A DNA stretch of 64,000 bases from Rugamonas rivuli (GCF_009380165.1 NZ_WHUF01000008.1:62001-126000); one strand, 5' to 3'; positions 16,822 through 26,221 are shown, counted from the first letter of the stretch. Numbers and translations: made by a program. The notes: a model not told the origin generated them from the letters alone.

Positions 16822-19113
16822 ATGGAACAACGCACATTCAAACTGGGCGGCATCGCTGCCGCTGTTGCAACGGCTGTCCTGCACATGGGCGGCGCCTCGG
16901 CGCAGGAAGCCGCGCCATCCGCCGATGGCCTGAACATGGAGCGCGTGGTCGTCACCGGCAGCTCCGGCGGTTCCACCAAAATGAAATCCAGCGTGTCGAT
17001 CAGCACTCTTGAGGGCGAGACCATCAAGAACGGCGCGCCGCTGAGCGCCGCCGAGGTGCTGCGTTCGGTGCCGGGCGTGCGGTCGGAATCGTCGGGCGGC
17101 GAGGGCAACGCCAACATCACGGTGCGCGGTGTGCCGATTTCCGCCGGCGGCGCGCGTTATGTGCAGATCCAGGAAGACGGCCTGCCGGTGCTGCAATCGG
17201 GCGACTTCAACTTCATCACGCCGGACAGCTACGTCAAGATCGACGGCACGCTGGATCACCTGGAAGTGGTGCGCGGCGGTTCGGCCTCCACGCTGGCGAC
17301 CAACGCGCCGGGCGGCATCATCAACTTCATCACCAAGACCGGCGAGGAAAAGGGCGGCCATATCGGCATCAGCCACGGCCTGGGCTACGACGAGACGCGG
17401 CTGGACTTCGACTACGGCGCGCCGATCTCGGACAAGACGCGCTTCTTCATCGGCGGGAACTACCGCACCGGCGAGGGCGTGCGCAACACGGGCATGAGCA
17501 CCGAGGACGGCGGCCAGATTCGCGGCAATATCACGCATGATCTGGACAACGGCTTTATCCGCCTGTCGTTCAAGCATGTGGACGACAAGTCGCCGACGGT
17601 GCTGCCGGTGCCTGTGCAGGTGGTGAACCAGCAGATCACCGAAATCCCCGGCATCGATCCTCGCAAGGTGACGTTCTATTCGCCGTACTGGGTGCGCGAT
17701 GTCACGCTGGGCAAGAACAATACGCCGGTGTCGACCAACGTCAACGACGGCCTGGAAGTGAAGAGCGATACGGTCGGCCTGGAAGGTTCGTTCGACCTGG
17801 GTGACGGCTGGAACCTGAGCGACAAGTTCCGTACCTCCAGCAACAGCGGGCGCTTCACCGGCGTCTTCGCGGGGAACAACGGCACGGTCGGCAGTTATGT
17901 GTTCGCGACGGGGCCGAACAAAGGCAAGGCTTACAACGGCCGCGCCTTCTCCGCCGTGGTGTTCAACACCTCGATTGACGATGCGGGCAATACGCTCAAC
18001 GACACCAAGCTGGCCAAGACCTTCAAGCTGGCCGACGGCTCCAAGCTGACCACCACCGCAGGCTTGTACCTGTCGACGCAGAAGCTGGCGCTGACCTGGA
18101 ACTTCAACGAGTATCTGATGCAGGCCAGCGGCGACAAGCCGGCCTTGCTGCAAACGGCCAGCGCCACGCCGGGCCTGGTCGGTCCGGCCTTCGGCGGCTG
18201 CTGCTCACGCGCGGTCGACATGGAGTACAAACTGACGTCGCCGTATCTGAACGTGGGCTATGAAACCGGCCCGCTGAACCTGGACGCGAGCGTGCGCCAA
18301 GATCGCCAGCACGCCAGCGGCACGGCCAACATCGCCACCATGAGCGGCGGCGCGTTGCGCTACGATCCGGCCACGCAGCAGCTGGTGGACTACAAGATCA
18401 ACCACAACTCGTATTCGATCGGCGGCAACTACCGCATCACCAGCAACCTGGCGGCGTTCGCACGCGTCAGCGATGGCGTGGCCTTCAATGCGGACCGTAT
18501 CCTGTTCGGCACTCCGCTCGATGGCAGCGCACCGATCAACATCAACACCGTCAAGCAGATCGAGGGTGGCGTGAAGTGGCGCAGTGGCGGCATCAGCACC
18601 TTTGTGACGCTGTTCCAGGCCAAGACCGATGAGAGCAACTACGAGGCGACCACGCAGCGCAGCACCTCCAACAAGTACGACGCCAAGGGTGTGGAGCTGG
18701 AAGGCGCCTACGCGCTGAACGATTTCCGCGTCACCGGCGGCATGACCTACACGGACGCCAAGATCACCGGCACCGCGCCCGGCGACGTGGCGGTGATCGG
18801 CAACACGCCGCGCCGCCAGGCCAAGGTGGTGTACCAGATCGCACCGACTTATACCTTCGGCCAGGCCACCGTCGGCGCCAGCGTGATCGGCACTGGCAAG
18901 TCGTGGGGCGACGATGCGCATACCATCGTGCTGCCGGCGTATCAGGTGGTGAACGCCTTCGTCAATTATCGCGTGACGGAGAAGGCTACCTTGTCGCTGA
19001 GCGTGAACAACCTGCTTAACAAAATCGGCTACACCGAAGTCGAAGGCGACGGCCATGCCGCGCGCTCGATCTCCGGCCGTGCCGCGAAAGTCAGCCTGTC
19101 CTATGCCTTCTAA
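16822..19113 (+). CDS. TonB-dependent outer membrane receptor, probably for sucrose
   Basis: A 763-residue protein with a signal peptide ending near GGASAQ. A plug domain follows (ERVVVTGSS is TonB-box-like; AAEVLRSVPGVRSESSGGEG; ITVRGV; LEVVRGGSASTLATNAPGGI) and then a 22-strand barrel ending in the aromatic residue Phe (KVSLSYAF). CTGGAGACGACA supplies the ribosome site. TonB receptors import scarce ligands across the outer membrane. Here the location between a LacI regulator and sucrose enzymes points to sucrose, as for SuxA of Xanthomonas. An adjacent CC pair (GGCCSRAV) could form a loop disulfide. Confidence 0.92.
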   Translation: MEQRTFKLGGIAAAVATAVLHMGGASAQEAAPSADGLNMERVVVTGSSGGSTKMKSSVSISTLEGETIKNGAPLSAAEVLRSVPGVRSESSGGEGNANITVRGVPISAGGARYVQIQEDGLPVLQSGDFNFITPDSYVKIDGTLDHLEVVRGGSASTLATNAPGGIINFITKTGEEKGGHIGISHGLGYDETRLDFDYGAPISDKTRFFIGGNYRTGEGVRNTGMSTEDGGQIRGNITHDLDNGFIRLSFKHVDDKSPTVLPVPVQVVNQQITEIPGIDPRKVTFYSPYWVRDVTLGKNNTPVSTNVNDGLEVKSDTVGLEGSFDLGDGWNLSDKFRTSSNSGRFTGVFAGNNGTVGSYVFATGPNKGKAYNGRAFSAVVFNTSIDDAGNTLNDTKLAKTFKLADGSKLTTTAGLYLSTQKLALTWNFNEYLMQASGDKPALLQTASATPGLVGPAFGGCCSRAVDMEYKLTSPYLNVGYETGPLNLDASVRQDRQHASGTANIATMSGGALRYDPATQQLVDYKINHNSYSIGGNYRITSNLAAFARVSDGVAFNADRILFGTPLDGSAPININTVKQIEGGVKWRSGGISTFVTLFQAKTDESNYEATTQRSTSNKYDAKGVELEGAYALNDFRVTGGMTYTDAKITGTAPGDVAVIGNTPRRQAKVVYQIAPTYTFGQATVGASVIGTGKSWGDDAHTIVLPAYQVVNAFVNYRVTEKATLSLSVNNLLNKIGYTEVEGDGHAARSISGRAAKVSLSYAF

Positions 19114-20962
19114 AGTTTTTTCGGACCGTCTGCTGGCGGTCCTTTCCGATGATCTGCGGCCGCAGGCTGCGCGGCGGCTGGCGGCGGCGGAGCCGGTGCT
19201 GCGCCGGCTGCTGGCCGGCCTGTATGGCGAGCGTGCCGATTTCGATGCGTGGCTGGGCGACCTGATGGCATCGCTGGGCGCGCTGTATGCGGCGCGCCCA
19301 GCGGAGCTACGGGCGCTCGACGCGCAGCGGGCGGCGCAGCCGGAGTGGTTCCTCAGCCAGCGCATGCTGGGCTACTGCGCCTATGTGCAGAACTTCGGCG
19401 GCGATTTGAACGGCGTGGCGGTGCGCATTCCGTATCTGCGGGAGTTGGGCGTCAGCTATCTGCATCTGCTGCCGTTCCTGCGCCCGCGTGAGGGCGAGAA
19501 TGATGGCGGCTTCGCCGTCTCCAGCTTCGATGAAGTCGATCCGGCGCTGGGCTCCAATGCCGACCTGGATGCGTTGACGGCGCAGTTGCGGGTGGCGGGC
19601 ATCAGCCTGTGTTCGGATTTTATCCTGAACCATGTGGCGGACGATCATGCGTGGGCGCTGGCGGCAAAGGCGGGCGATGCAGGGGCGCGGGCGATGTTCC
19701 ACGTGTTCCCCGACCGCGACATGCCGGACCGTTACGAGCGCACGCTGGGCCAGGTGTTCCCGCAAGTCGCGCCGGGGAATTTCAGTTTTGTCGAAGCGCT
19801 GGATGGCTGGGCGTGGACGACGTTTTATCCGTACCAGTGGGATCTGAACTACGCCAATCCAGCGGTGTTCGCCGAGATGGCCGCCGCGCTGCTGCGCCTG
19901 GCCAATCGTGGCATCGAAGTGTTCCGGCTCGATTCGACGGCCTTCCTGTGGAAGCGCGAAGGCACGAACAGCATGAACCAGCCGGAAGCGCACCAGCTGC
20001 TGCAAGCCTTGCGGGCGATTGTCGATATCGTCGCGCCGGGCGTGCTGTTGAAGGCCGAGGCCATCGTGCCGACGCGTGAGCTGCCTGCTTACCTGGGCAG
20101 CGCCGCCGCGCCGGAGTGCCACATCGCGTATCACAGCAGCCTGATGGCGGCTGGTTGGGTGGCGCTGGCGGAGCAGGATACCGGCGTGCTGCGCGAGGTG
20201 ATTCGCAACACACCCGCGCTACCTGCCGCTGCGACGTGGCTCAGCTACGTGCGCTGCCATGACGACATCGGTTGGAACGTGTTGCGGGCGGAGGCTTCTG
20301 CCGACGGTGGCGATAGCGCGGCGCGGCTGGCCCGCGTGGCCCGTTTCTTCAGCGGTGCGGAGGGAAGCTACGCCATCGGCGCCGCTTTCCAGAGTACCGA
20401 TCCCAATGCGGCGCATGGCAGCAACGGCATGGCCGCGTCGCTGACAGGCTTGCAATCCGCCGTCACCGAAGAGGAACGCGCACTGGCGCTGAGCCGCATG
20501 CTGCTGCTGCACGGACTGGCCTTGAGCTTCGGCGCGCTGCCGGTGCTGTACATGGGTGACGAGCTGGCGATGGAAAACGACTACAGCTATCTGCATCGCC
20601 CGCAGCACGCGATGGACAGCCGCTGGCTGCAACGCCCGGTGTTCGATCAGCAGCGCTGGAAGCATCGCTACGATGTGTCCACGGTGCCGGGCGCGATGCA
20701 TCAGGCGCTGGCAAAGCTGGTGCGCATCCGCAGCCGCCACGACGCGCTGGCCGCCAACGCACCGCGCGCGCTGCTGACCGATGCGCCGGACGGCATGCTG
20801 GCGCTGGCGCGCGGCGAACGCTTCCTGACGTTGATGAACTTCTCCGGCCAAGCGCAAACCTATGCATTGCAGGGCGTCTGGCGCGATTGCGTGGCGGAGC
20901 AGGCGATGAGCGGAACGCTGGTGCTGGAACCGTACGCAATGTACTGGCTGGAACGCGAATAA
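19103..20962 (+). CDS. GH13 amylosucrase / sucrose hydrolase
   Basis: From the ATG at 19103, which overlaps the receptor's last codons, the product is 619 residues. The (beta/alpha)8 catalytic residues are visible at D277 (EVFRLDST), E319 (LLKAEAIVP) and D387 (RCHDDIGW), close to positions 286, 328 and 393 of Neisseria amylosucrase, and the N-terminal helical domain is present. There is no signal peptide, so it acts in the cytoplasm. Such enzymes split sucrose, either transferring glucose to a glucan (amylosucrase) or hydrolysing it (Xanthomonas SUH). I cannot separate the two by eye. Confidence 0.9.
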   Translation: MPSKVFSDRLLAVLSDDLRPQAARRLAAAEPVLRRLLAGLYGERADFDAWLGDLMASLGALYAARPAELRALDAQRAAQPEWFLSQRMLGYCAYVQNFGGDLNGVAVRIPYLRELGVSYLHLLPFLRPREGENDGGFAVSSFDEVDPALGSNADLDALTAQLRVAGISLCSDFILNHVADDHAWALAAKAGDAGARAMFHVFPDRDMPDRYERTLGQVFPQVAPGNFSFVEALDGWAWTTFYPYQWDLNYANPAVFAEMAAALLRLANRGIEVFRLDSTAFLWKREGTNSMNQPEAHQLLQALRAIVDIVAPGVLLKAEAIVPTRELPAYLGSAAAPECHIAYHSSLMAAGWVALAEQDTGVLREVIRNTPALPAAATWLSYVRCHDDIGWNVLRAEASADGGDSAARLARVARFFSGAEGSYAIGAAFQSTDPNAAHGSNGMAASLTGLQSAVTEEERALALSRMLLLHGLALSFGALPVLYMGDELAMENDYSYLHRPQHAMDSRWLQRPVFDQQRWKHRYDVSTVPGAMHQALAKLVRIRSRHDALAANAPRALLTDAPDGMLALARGERFLTLMNFSGQAQTYALQGVWRDCVAEQAMSGTLVLEPYAMYWLERE

Positions 20963-20996
20963 TATAGAATCGCCCGAGCAGGGCGTGGAGACGAGC

Positions 20997-21953
20997 ATGA
21001 CCCAACAAACCATCGCCGTATTCGGCGAAGCGCTGGTTGACGATTTCATCACCGAGCAAGTCGTCGGCGGTGCGCCGTTCAACGTCGCGCGCAATCTGGC
21101 GGCTTTCGGTATGGCGACGCTGATGGTCACGCGCATCGGTGCGGACAAGAACGGCACACTGGTGCGCAGTGAATTCGGCCGCTTCGGCATGAGCGAGGCG
21201 GGCTTGCAGCTCGATCCGCAGGAGGCCACGGGCCGTGTGGTGGTCGAGCGCAATGCGGACGGCCACCGCTTCATCATCCTGCCCGACCAGGCTTACGATT
21301 ACGTCGAAACCGCGCCGGCGCTGGCGGCCCTGTCGCAAGCGGCTCCAGGCACGATCTACTTCGGCACCATGGCGCAGCGGCACGAGCAATCGCGCGCGGC
21401 GCTGCGGGCGATGCTGGACTCCTCCAGTGCGCAGCGCTACCTGGACCTGAACGTCCGGGACGGCCAGGTGACGGAGCGCTGCGCCTTCGAATCCCTGCAC
21501 CTGGCGGACATCGTCAAGGTCAACGAGGATGAGCTGAAGGATTTGTTCAGCTGGTACACCCACACCAAGCCGGGCACCAAGGCCATCGACGACGCCGAGA
21601 TGGTGGACGCCTGCCAGGCCTTGATGCGTATCTTCTCGCTGCAAGGCCTGATCGTCACGCTGGGCGAGCGTGGCGCGCTGTACTTCGGCGCCGAGGGCGG
21701 CGTCATCGCCAACCAGGATTGTCATGCGCCGGTGCGCATCGTCGATACGGTGGGTGCGGGCGATGCCTTCTCTGCCGTGTTCCTGTTCGGGCAGGCGAAG
21801 GGCTGGCCGGTCAGCCTCACGCTGGCGCGGGCCAATGCCTTCGCCGGCGCCATCTGCGGCATCTCCGGTGCGGTGCCGGCCGATATCGCGTTCTACCAGC
21901 CGTGGATCAATGCGTGGCGCGGCGACGCCGTCATGCCGGGAGCCGTCGCATGA
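20997..21953 (+). CDS. PfkB-family fructokinase
   Basis: From the ATG at 20997, preceded by GGAGACGAGC, the product is 318 residues. It has the ribokinase/PfkB pattern: FGEALVDDF at the start, GGAPFNVARNLAAFG for substrate binding, and the C-terminal signature DTVGAGDAFSAVFLFG with the catalytic Asp. It would phosphorylate the fructose released from sucrose to fructose-6-phosphate. The stop overlaps the transporter start (ATGA), showing tight translational coupling inside the sucrose operon. Confidence 0.9.
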   Translation: MTQQTIAVFGEALVDDFITEQVVGGAPFNVARNLAAFGMATLMVTRIGADKNGTLVRSEFGRFGMSEAGLQLDPQEATGRVVVERNADGHRFIILPDQAYDYVETAPALAALSQAAPGTIYFGTMAQRHEQSRAALRAMLDSSSAQRYLDLNVRDGQVTERCAFESLHLADIVKVNEDELKDLFSWYTHTKPGTKAIDDAEMVDACQALMRIFSLQGLIVTLGERGALYFGAEGGVIANQDCHAPVRIVDTVGAGDAFSAVFLFGQAKGWPVSLTLARANAFAGAICGISGAVPADIAFYQPWINAWRGDAVMPGAVA

Positions 21954-23284
21954 AGCCGCGGCTGTCGTTCTGGCAGATCGTGAACATGAACATCGGCTTC
22001 TTCGGCATCCAGTTCAGTTTCGGTCTTCAGCAGAGCAGCATGAGCCCGATCTACAAATACCTGGGCGCGGATGAAGCGAGCCTGCCTTACCTGTGGCTGG
22101 CCGGGCCGATGACCGGACTGCTGGTGCAGCCGTTGATCGGCGCCATGAGCGACCGCACGGTCACGCGCTGGGGGCGGCGCACGCCGTACTTCCTGATCGG
22201 CGCCATCCTGTGCAGCCTTGGCCTGCTGGCGATGCCGTTCAGTCCCACGCTGTGGATGGCGGCCAGCCTGCTGTGGATACTGGACGCGGCCAACAACGTG
22301 ACGATGGAGCCGTACCGCGCTTTCGTCAGCGACAAGCTCGATCCGCAGCAGCATTCGCTAGGCTTCCTGACGCAGAGCGCCTTTACGGGCCTGGGACAAA
22401 CGCTGGCCTACCTGACGCCGTCGCTGCTGGTCTGGCTGGGCATGAACAAGGATGCCGTCAATGGCAGCCATATTCCGCACATCGTCATCGTCGCCTTTTT
22501 GATCGGCGCGGTGTTTTCGATTTCCTCGGTGCTGTGGACGCTGAAGACCACACCCGAATACCCGTTGAGCAGCGAGGAGCTGGCGCAGATCCGCGCGCGC
22601 CCTGCCGGCTGGCGGCATACGCTGGGCGATGTCGCCAGCGCGATCCGCGAGATGCCGCCGACGATGAAGCAGCTGGCCTGGGTCAAGCTGTTCCAGTGGT
22701 ATGCGATGTTCTGCTATTGGCAGTACATCATGCTGTCGCTGTCGACCACCATCTACGGCACGACCGACCAGGCCTCGCAAGGCTTCCGCGACGCGGGGCT
22801 GCTGGCGGGGCAGGTGGGGGCGTTCTACAACTTCATCGCGTTTGTCGGCGCGCTGGCGCTGGTGCAGTTCACGCGGCGCTATGGGCCCAAGCTCACGCAC
22901 AGCGCCTGCCTGGCACTGGCCGGCATCGGCATGCTGTCGATACCGATGATCCACTCGCCGGCGCTGCTGTTCGTGCCGATGCTGGGCATCGGCCTGGCGT
23001 GGGCCAGCATCATGGGCAATCCGTATGTGATGCTGGCGGGCTGCATACCGCCGGAGCGTACTGGCGTCTACATGGGCATCTTCAATATGTTCATCGTGAT
23101 CCCGATGATTATCCAGATCTTCACGCTGCCGCTGTACTACCGCAGCCTGCTGGGCGGGAACCCGGAGAATGTGATCCGCCTGGCCGGTGGCCTGATGCTG
23201 TGCGGCGCAGTGGCCGTGCTGGCTGTGAAAATAAAAAAGCCGCAGGCGAAGCTGCGGCTTGGTGAGTTGAACGAAGCGAGTTAG
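21950..23284 (+). CDS. Sugar:cation symporter (GPH/SUC-like MFS), probably sucrose
   Basis: A 444-residue MFS protein with twelve predicted helices. The loop motif GAMSDRTVTRWGRRTPYFLI between helices 2 and 3 is the D-R-x-x-x-R-W-G-R-R-x-P/Y signature shared by plant SUC and bacterial SuxC-type sucrose carriers. It should bring sucrose from periplasm to cytoplasm with a proton or sodium ion. It is the last gene of the sucrose unit. Its final codons (23237-23260) also form the terminator of the converging bfr gene. Confidence 0.88.
   Translation: MKPRLSFWQIVNMNIGFFGIQFSFGLQQSSMSPIYKYLGADEASLPYLWLAGPMTGLLVQPLIGAMSDRTVTRWGRRTPYFLIGAILCSLGLLAMPFSPTLWMAASLLWILDAANNVTMEPYRAFVSDKLDPQQHSLGFLTQSAFTGLGQTLAYLTPSLLVWLGMNKDAVNGSHIPHIVIVAFLIGAVFSISSVLWTLKTTPEYPLSSEELAQIRARPAGWRHTLGDVASAIREMPPTMKQLAWVKLFQWYAMFCYWQYIMLSLSTTIYGTTDQASQGFRDAGLLAGQVGAFYNFIAFVGALALVQFTRRYGPKLTHSACLALAGIGMLSIPMIHSPALLFVPMLGIGLAWASIMGNPYVMLAGCIPPERTGVYMGIFNMFIVIPMIIQIFTLPLYYRSLLGGNPENVIRLAGGLMLCGAVAVLAVKIKKPQAKLRLGELNEAS
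23237..23260 (-). terminator. bfr terminator embedded in the transporter's coding end
   Basis: AAGCCGCAG at 23237-23245 pairs with CTGCGGCTT at 23252-23260 around a six-base loop. On the minus strand the stem runs into TTTTATTTTC, 26 bases after the bfr stop. The hairpin lies wholly inside the last 16 codons of the sugar transporter (AVKIKKPQAKLRLG). Confidence 0.8.
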
Positions 23285-23285
23285 A

Positions 23286-23759
23286 TCACTCGTCGTTCAT
23301 CTGGCTTTGCAGGTAGTTCTGGATGCCGACCTTGCCGATCAGGTCCAGCTGCGTTTCGAGCCAGTCGATGTGTTCTTCGGTGTCTTCCAAAATCATCAGC
23401 AGCAGGTCGCGCGACACGTAGTCGGCGGCTTTCTCTGCGGCGGCGATGCCTTCCTTGACGGTGATCTGTGCGCCCTTTTCCAGCTTCAGATCGCAGCCGA
23501 TCATTTCTTCGGTGTTCTCGCCGATCATGATCTTGTGCATGGCTTGCAGGTTAGGCAGGCCGTCCAGCATCAGGATGCGGTCGATCAGTTTGTCGGCGTG
23601 CTTCATTTCGCCGATCGATTCTTCGTATTCCTTTTTCGCGATCTTCTCGAAACCCCAGTGACGGTACATGCGCGAGTGCAGGAAGTACTGGTTGATTGCG
23701 GTGAGTTCGTTGGTCAGCTGAGCGTTCAGCAGGCGAATAACTTCTGGATCACCCTTCAT
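23286..23759 (-). CDS. bfr: Bacterioferritin
   Basis: From the ATG at 23759 (MKGDPEVIRLLNAQLTNELT) the product is 157 residues, the standard size. The ferroxidase ligands are seen as Glu18 (NELTAINQYF), Glu51 and His54 (SIGEMKHADK) and the later EDTEEHIDWLE segment, and Met52 in GEMKHAD is the haem ligand between subunits. Twenty-four subunits store iron as ferric mineral. It is divergent from the PKHD hydroxylase gene and belongs to the iron island with bfd. Confidence 0.97.
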   Translation of the reverse strand: MKGDPEVIRLLNAQLTNELTAINQYFLHSRMYRHWGFEKIAKKEYEESIGEMKHADKLIDRILMLDGLPNLQAMHKIMIGENTEEMIGCDLKLEKGAQITVKEGIAAAEKAADYVSRDLLLMILEDTEEHIDWLETQLDLIGKVGIQNYLQSQMNDE

Positions 23760-23872
23760 GGGAATCTTTCTACAATGGTGGTGGAATACTGACATTTTGC
23801 CACGAACCAGGCGGTTCCCACAGTGGCGCGTGCGAAAGTGTACCAATATCCCCGGACTGAGATTGTTGGAGC

Positions 23873-23897
23873 AAATGAAAACAATTAACATTCGCAT
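23873..23897. promoter_or_regulatory. Possible Fur box upstream of the PKHD hydroxylase gene
   Basis: Read on the minus strand this segment starts ATGCGAATGTTAATTG and continues TTTTCATTT. It shares the TGCGAAT start and AT-rich spacing with the clearer Fur-like site at 26222. It lies 25 bases before the hydroxylase ATG and 114 bases from bfr. The match is partial. Confidence 0.4.
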
Positions 23898-23921
23898 ACT
23901 GTCGATACGAAAGGACCGCCC

Positions 23922-24602
23922 ATGATGCTGCACATCCCCGCCGTGCTGACCAAGCCGCAGGTGCAGGAGTTCCGCCGCCGCCTGGCGCAGGCCGAGTGGA
24001 TCGACGGCCGCGCCACCGCCGGCCCGCAGGGCGCGCAGGTCAAGCGCAACCGCCAGCTGGCGGAGCTGTCGCCGCTGGCGCAGGAGCTGGGTGGCGTGAT
24101 CACGCAGGCGCTGGCGAATCATCCGCTGTTCTTCGCGGCGGTGCTGCCGCTGCGCATACTGCCGCCTTACTTCAACAGCTACGCAAGCGGCGAGCAGTAC
24201 GGCATGCATATCGACAGCGCCATCCGCACGCGTCCCGGCACGGCCAATGCGATGCGGGCCGACGTGTCGTCGACCTTGTTCCTCAGCGAACCGGAGGAGT
24301 ACGACGGCGGCGAGCTGATCGTCAGCGATGCCTACGGCACGCACGAGGTCAAACTGGCGGCGGGGGATGTGATCGTCTATCCGTCCAGCAGTGTGCATCG
24401 CGTGGCGCCGGTCACGCGCGGGGAGCGGGTCAGCTCATTCCTGTGGAGCCAGAGCATGGTGCGCGACGATGCCAAGCGCGGCATGCTGTTCGCGCTCGAT
24501 CAGAACATCCAGAAGCTGCGCGCCGCGCATGGCGACAATGAGATCACGGTGGAACTGGCCGGCCACTATCACAACCTGCTGAGGATGTGGGCGGAAGTGT
24601 GA
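23922..24602 (+). CDS. Fe(II)/2-oxoglutarate PKHD-type hydroxylase (PiuC/YbiX family)
   Basis: A 226-residue protein (MMLHIPAVLTKPQVQEFRRR; a second ATG follows at once). The iron-binding triad is in YGMHIDSAI (His and Asp) and PSSSVHRVAPVTRGER (His, with the Arg that binds 2-oxoglutarate). In Pseudomonas and E. coli these genes sit beside TonB siderophore receptors and are iron-repressed. Here it is divergent from bfr with a possible Fur box between. The true substrate of the family is unsettled. Confidence 0.9.
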   Translation: MMLHIPAVLTKPQVQEFRRRLAQAEWIDGRATAGPQGAQVKRNRQLAELSPLAQELGGVITQALANHPLFFAAVLPLRILPPYFNSYASGEQYGMHIDSAIRTRPGTANAMRADVSSTLFLSEPEEYDGGELIVSDAYGTHEVKLAAGDVIVYPSSSVHRVAPVTRGERVSSFLWSQSMVRDDAKRGMLFALDQNIQKLRAAHGDNEITVELAGHYHNLLRMWAEV

Positions 24603-24671
24603 GACAACCCACGGAGTGCTGATGTTGTCAGGGGTAGTATCGATCCACTACCTCTACCGGAGCACGCCGCC

Positions 24672-25208
24672 ATGGATACGATCAATGCCAATCAGCCAGA
24701 GAACAACCACCAGGACTTGATCGGCGAAGACGCCGTCAAGAAGATCCGCGAATTCGTCGACAGCACGCCCGGCTGCTTCTTTTGCACCAGCGATGCCGCG
24801 GGCGGCCCCGGCGATGCGCGGCCGATGACGGCGTTACAGGTCGATGCGCAGGGCAACCTGTGGTTCATCAGCGCAAGCGACAGCCTGAAGAACCTGGAGC
24901 TGGCGGCGGAGCCGTCGGCCACGCTGTACTTCCAGGGTTCGGCCCACGCGGAGTTCATGCACCTGGAGGGCATCGCCACGGTGCTGCGCGATCCGGTGAA
25001 GCTGAAGGAGTTGTGGAGCTTTACGATGAAGACGTGGTTCACCGGCGGCGAAGACGATCCGCGCATCACGCTGATCAAGTTCGCGCCGACTTACGGCTAC
25101 TATTGGGATACCAAGCACGGCAGGGCGGTGGCCAGCGTCAAGATGCTGATCGGCGCCGTGATCGGCAAGACCCTCGACGATTCGATCGAGGGGCGGCTGG
25201 ACGTGTGA
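24672..25208 (+). CDS. Pyridoxamine 5'-phosphate oxidase-like flavin-binding protein
   Basis: A 178-residue protein with the split-barrel FMN-binding pattern: CFFCTSDAAGGPGDARPMTA, then GNLWFISASDSLKNLELAAE, then ATLYFQGSAHAEFMHLEG. This is the general-stress-protein-26 subgroup rather than true PdxH. Members bind flavin or related cofactors and are linked to redox stress; the activity is unknown. It ends one base before the converging tonB gene and shows no obvious iron-binding residues. Confidence 0.85.
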   Translation: MDTINANQPENNHQDLIGEDAVKKIREFVDSTPGCFFCTSDAAGGPGDARPMTALQVDAQGNLWFISASDSLKNLELAAEPSATLYFQGSAHAEFMHLEGIATVLRDPVKLKELWSFTMKTWFTGGEDDPRITLIKFAPTYGYYWDTKHGRAVASVKMLIGAVIGKTLDDSIEGRLDV

Positions 25209-25925
25209 TCAGCCCAGCTGGAAGTTGATCGGCACCAGCGCGTACACGGGGACCGGCTTGCCGTCTTCCATGTTCGGCTTGTACAGGGCGCGCATCACGG
25301 CCTGGCGGCCGGCCTCGTCGAGGTTGCTGGAGCCGGACGATTTGTGGATCACCACTTGCTCGGCCTGGCCTTTTTCTCCGATCAGCACGCGCAGGATCAC
25401 GGTGCCGCTCTCGCCCATGCGGCGCGAGATGTTGGGATAGACCGGCTGCGGCGCGCGCACGTATTCGACGCCCGACACGGTTTTCGGCTGGGCTGGCGCG
25501 GCCACATGCGGCGGCGCCGGTGGCGCGGCCGGGGCAGCGACTGCGGCCGGCTCGCTGGTGCGCGGCTGCGGCGGGGCGACGGTGATGGTCGGCTCGGTCT
25601 GGACCACGTTCACCATTGGAATCGGCGGAATGAAGGCCGGCGCCTGGCGCACGACCGGCACGGTCTTCGGCGGCGGCGGGGCCGGCTTGAGCGGCTCCGG
25701 CGAGGCGACGAAGGTGACGTTGACCACTTGCGGCAGGATGGCGTGCGTCACCTGACGCAGCATCCCCGACTGGAACATATAAAACCCGAACGCATGGACC
25801 ATGACGATGGCGGCCAGCGGCGCGAACTTGCGGCCGCGCACTTGCCATTGCAATTTCAGCTGCGCGGCCAGGCCGCTGTCGTCTGCCGGCGGCGTCGCCG
25901 TCCGGCCATAGGTCATGGTGTTCAT
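25209..25925 (-). CDS. tonB: TonB-type energy transducer
   Basis: A 238-residue protein with one N-terminal membrane helix (about residues 37-55), a long Pro/Ala-rich periplasmic linker with repeated PAPPPPK-like runs, and a C-terminal TonB domain (PVYPNISRRMGESGTVILRV, then LDEAGRQAVMRALYKPNMEDG). It passes inner-membrane proton energy to outer-membrane receptors. No exbB/exbD is adjacent; a pair exists at 57.6-58.7 kb. It starts ten bases after the bfd stop, so bfd and tonB form an operon, and the Fur-like sites upstream of bfd should control both. Confidence 0.9.
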   Translation of the reverse strand: MNTMTYGRTATPPADDSGLAAQLKLQWQVRGRKFAPLAAIVMVHAFGFYMFQSGMLRQVTHAILPQVVNVTFVASPEPLKPAPPPPKTVPVVRQAPAFIPPIPMVNVVQTEPTITVAPPQPRTSEPAAVAAPAAPPAPPHVAAPAQPKTVSGVEYVRAPQPVYPNISRRMGESGTVILRVLIGEKGQAEQVVIHKSSGSSNLDEAGRQAVMRALYKPNMEDGKPVPVYALVPINFQLG

Positions 25926-25935
25926 GAGAGTATTC

Positions 25936-26157
25936 TTAGTTGCTGAAGGCGGGGCGCTTCAGTACGGTTTCCTGGATCTCGGCGCGGGCGGTGGCGGCCA
26001 AGTGCTCGTTCAGGATTTCTTCTGCGCAGGAAAAGCATTGGCCGCAGCACGTCGCCACACCCAGATCGCGGCGCAGTTCTTCCATCGACGTCAATCCCAA
26101 TTCCATGGCTTGACGGATTTCACGATCAGATATGTTGTTGCAGACACATACAATCAT
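25936..26157 (-). CDS. bfd: Bacterioferritin-associated ferredoxin
   Basis: A 73-residue [2Fe-2S] protein with ligands Cys4, Cys6, Cys38 and Cys41 (MIVCVCNNIS and CCGQCFSC), at the same positions as in E. coli Bfd. It reduces bacterioferritin to release stored iron when iron is scarce. It is first in the bfd-tonB unit and divergent from feoABC, with Fur-like sites between. The bfr gene is 2.2 kb away in the same island. Confidence 0.96.
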   Translation of the reverse strand: MIVCVCNNISDREIRQAMELGLTSMEELRRDLGVATCCGQCFSCAEEILNEHLAATARAEIQETVLKRPAFSN

Positions 26158-26221
26158 CGATACACCTTCTGGCTAGGCATTACTTAAAAGAATGAACTGA
26201 CATGATTGCTAGTTAGCTACT

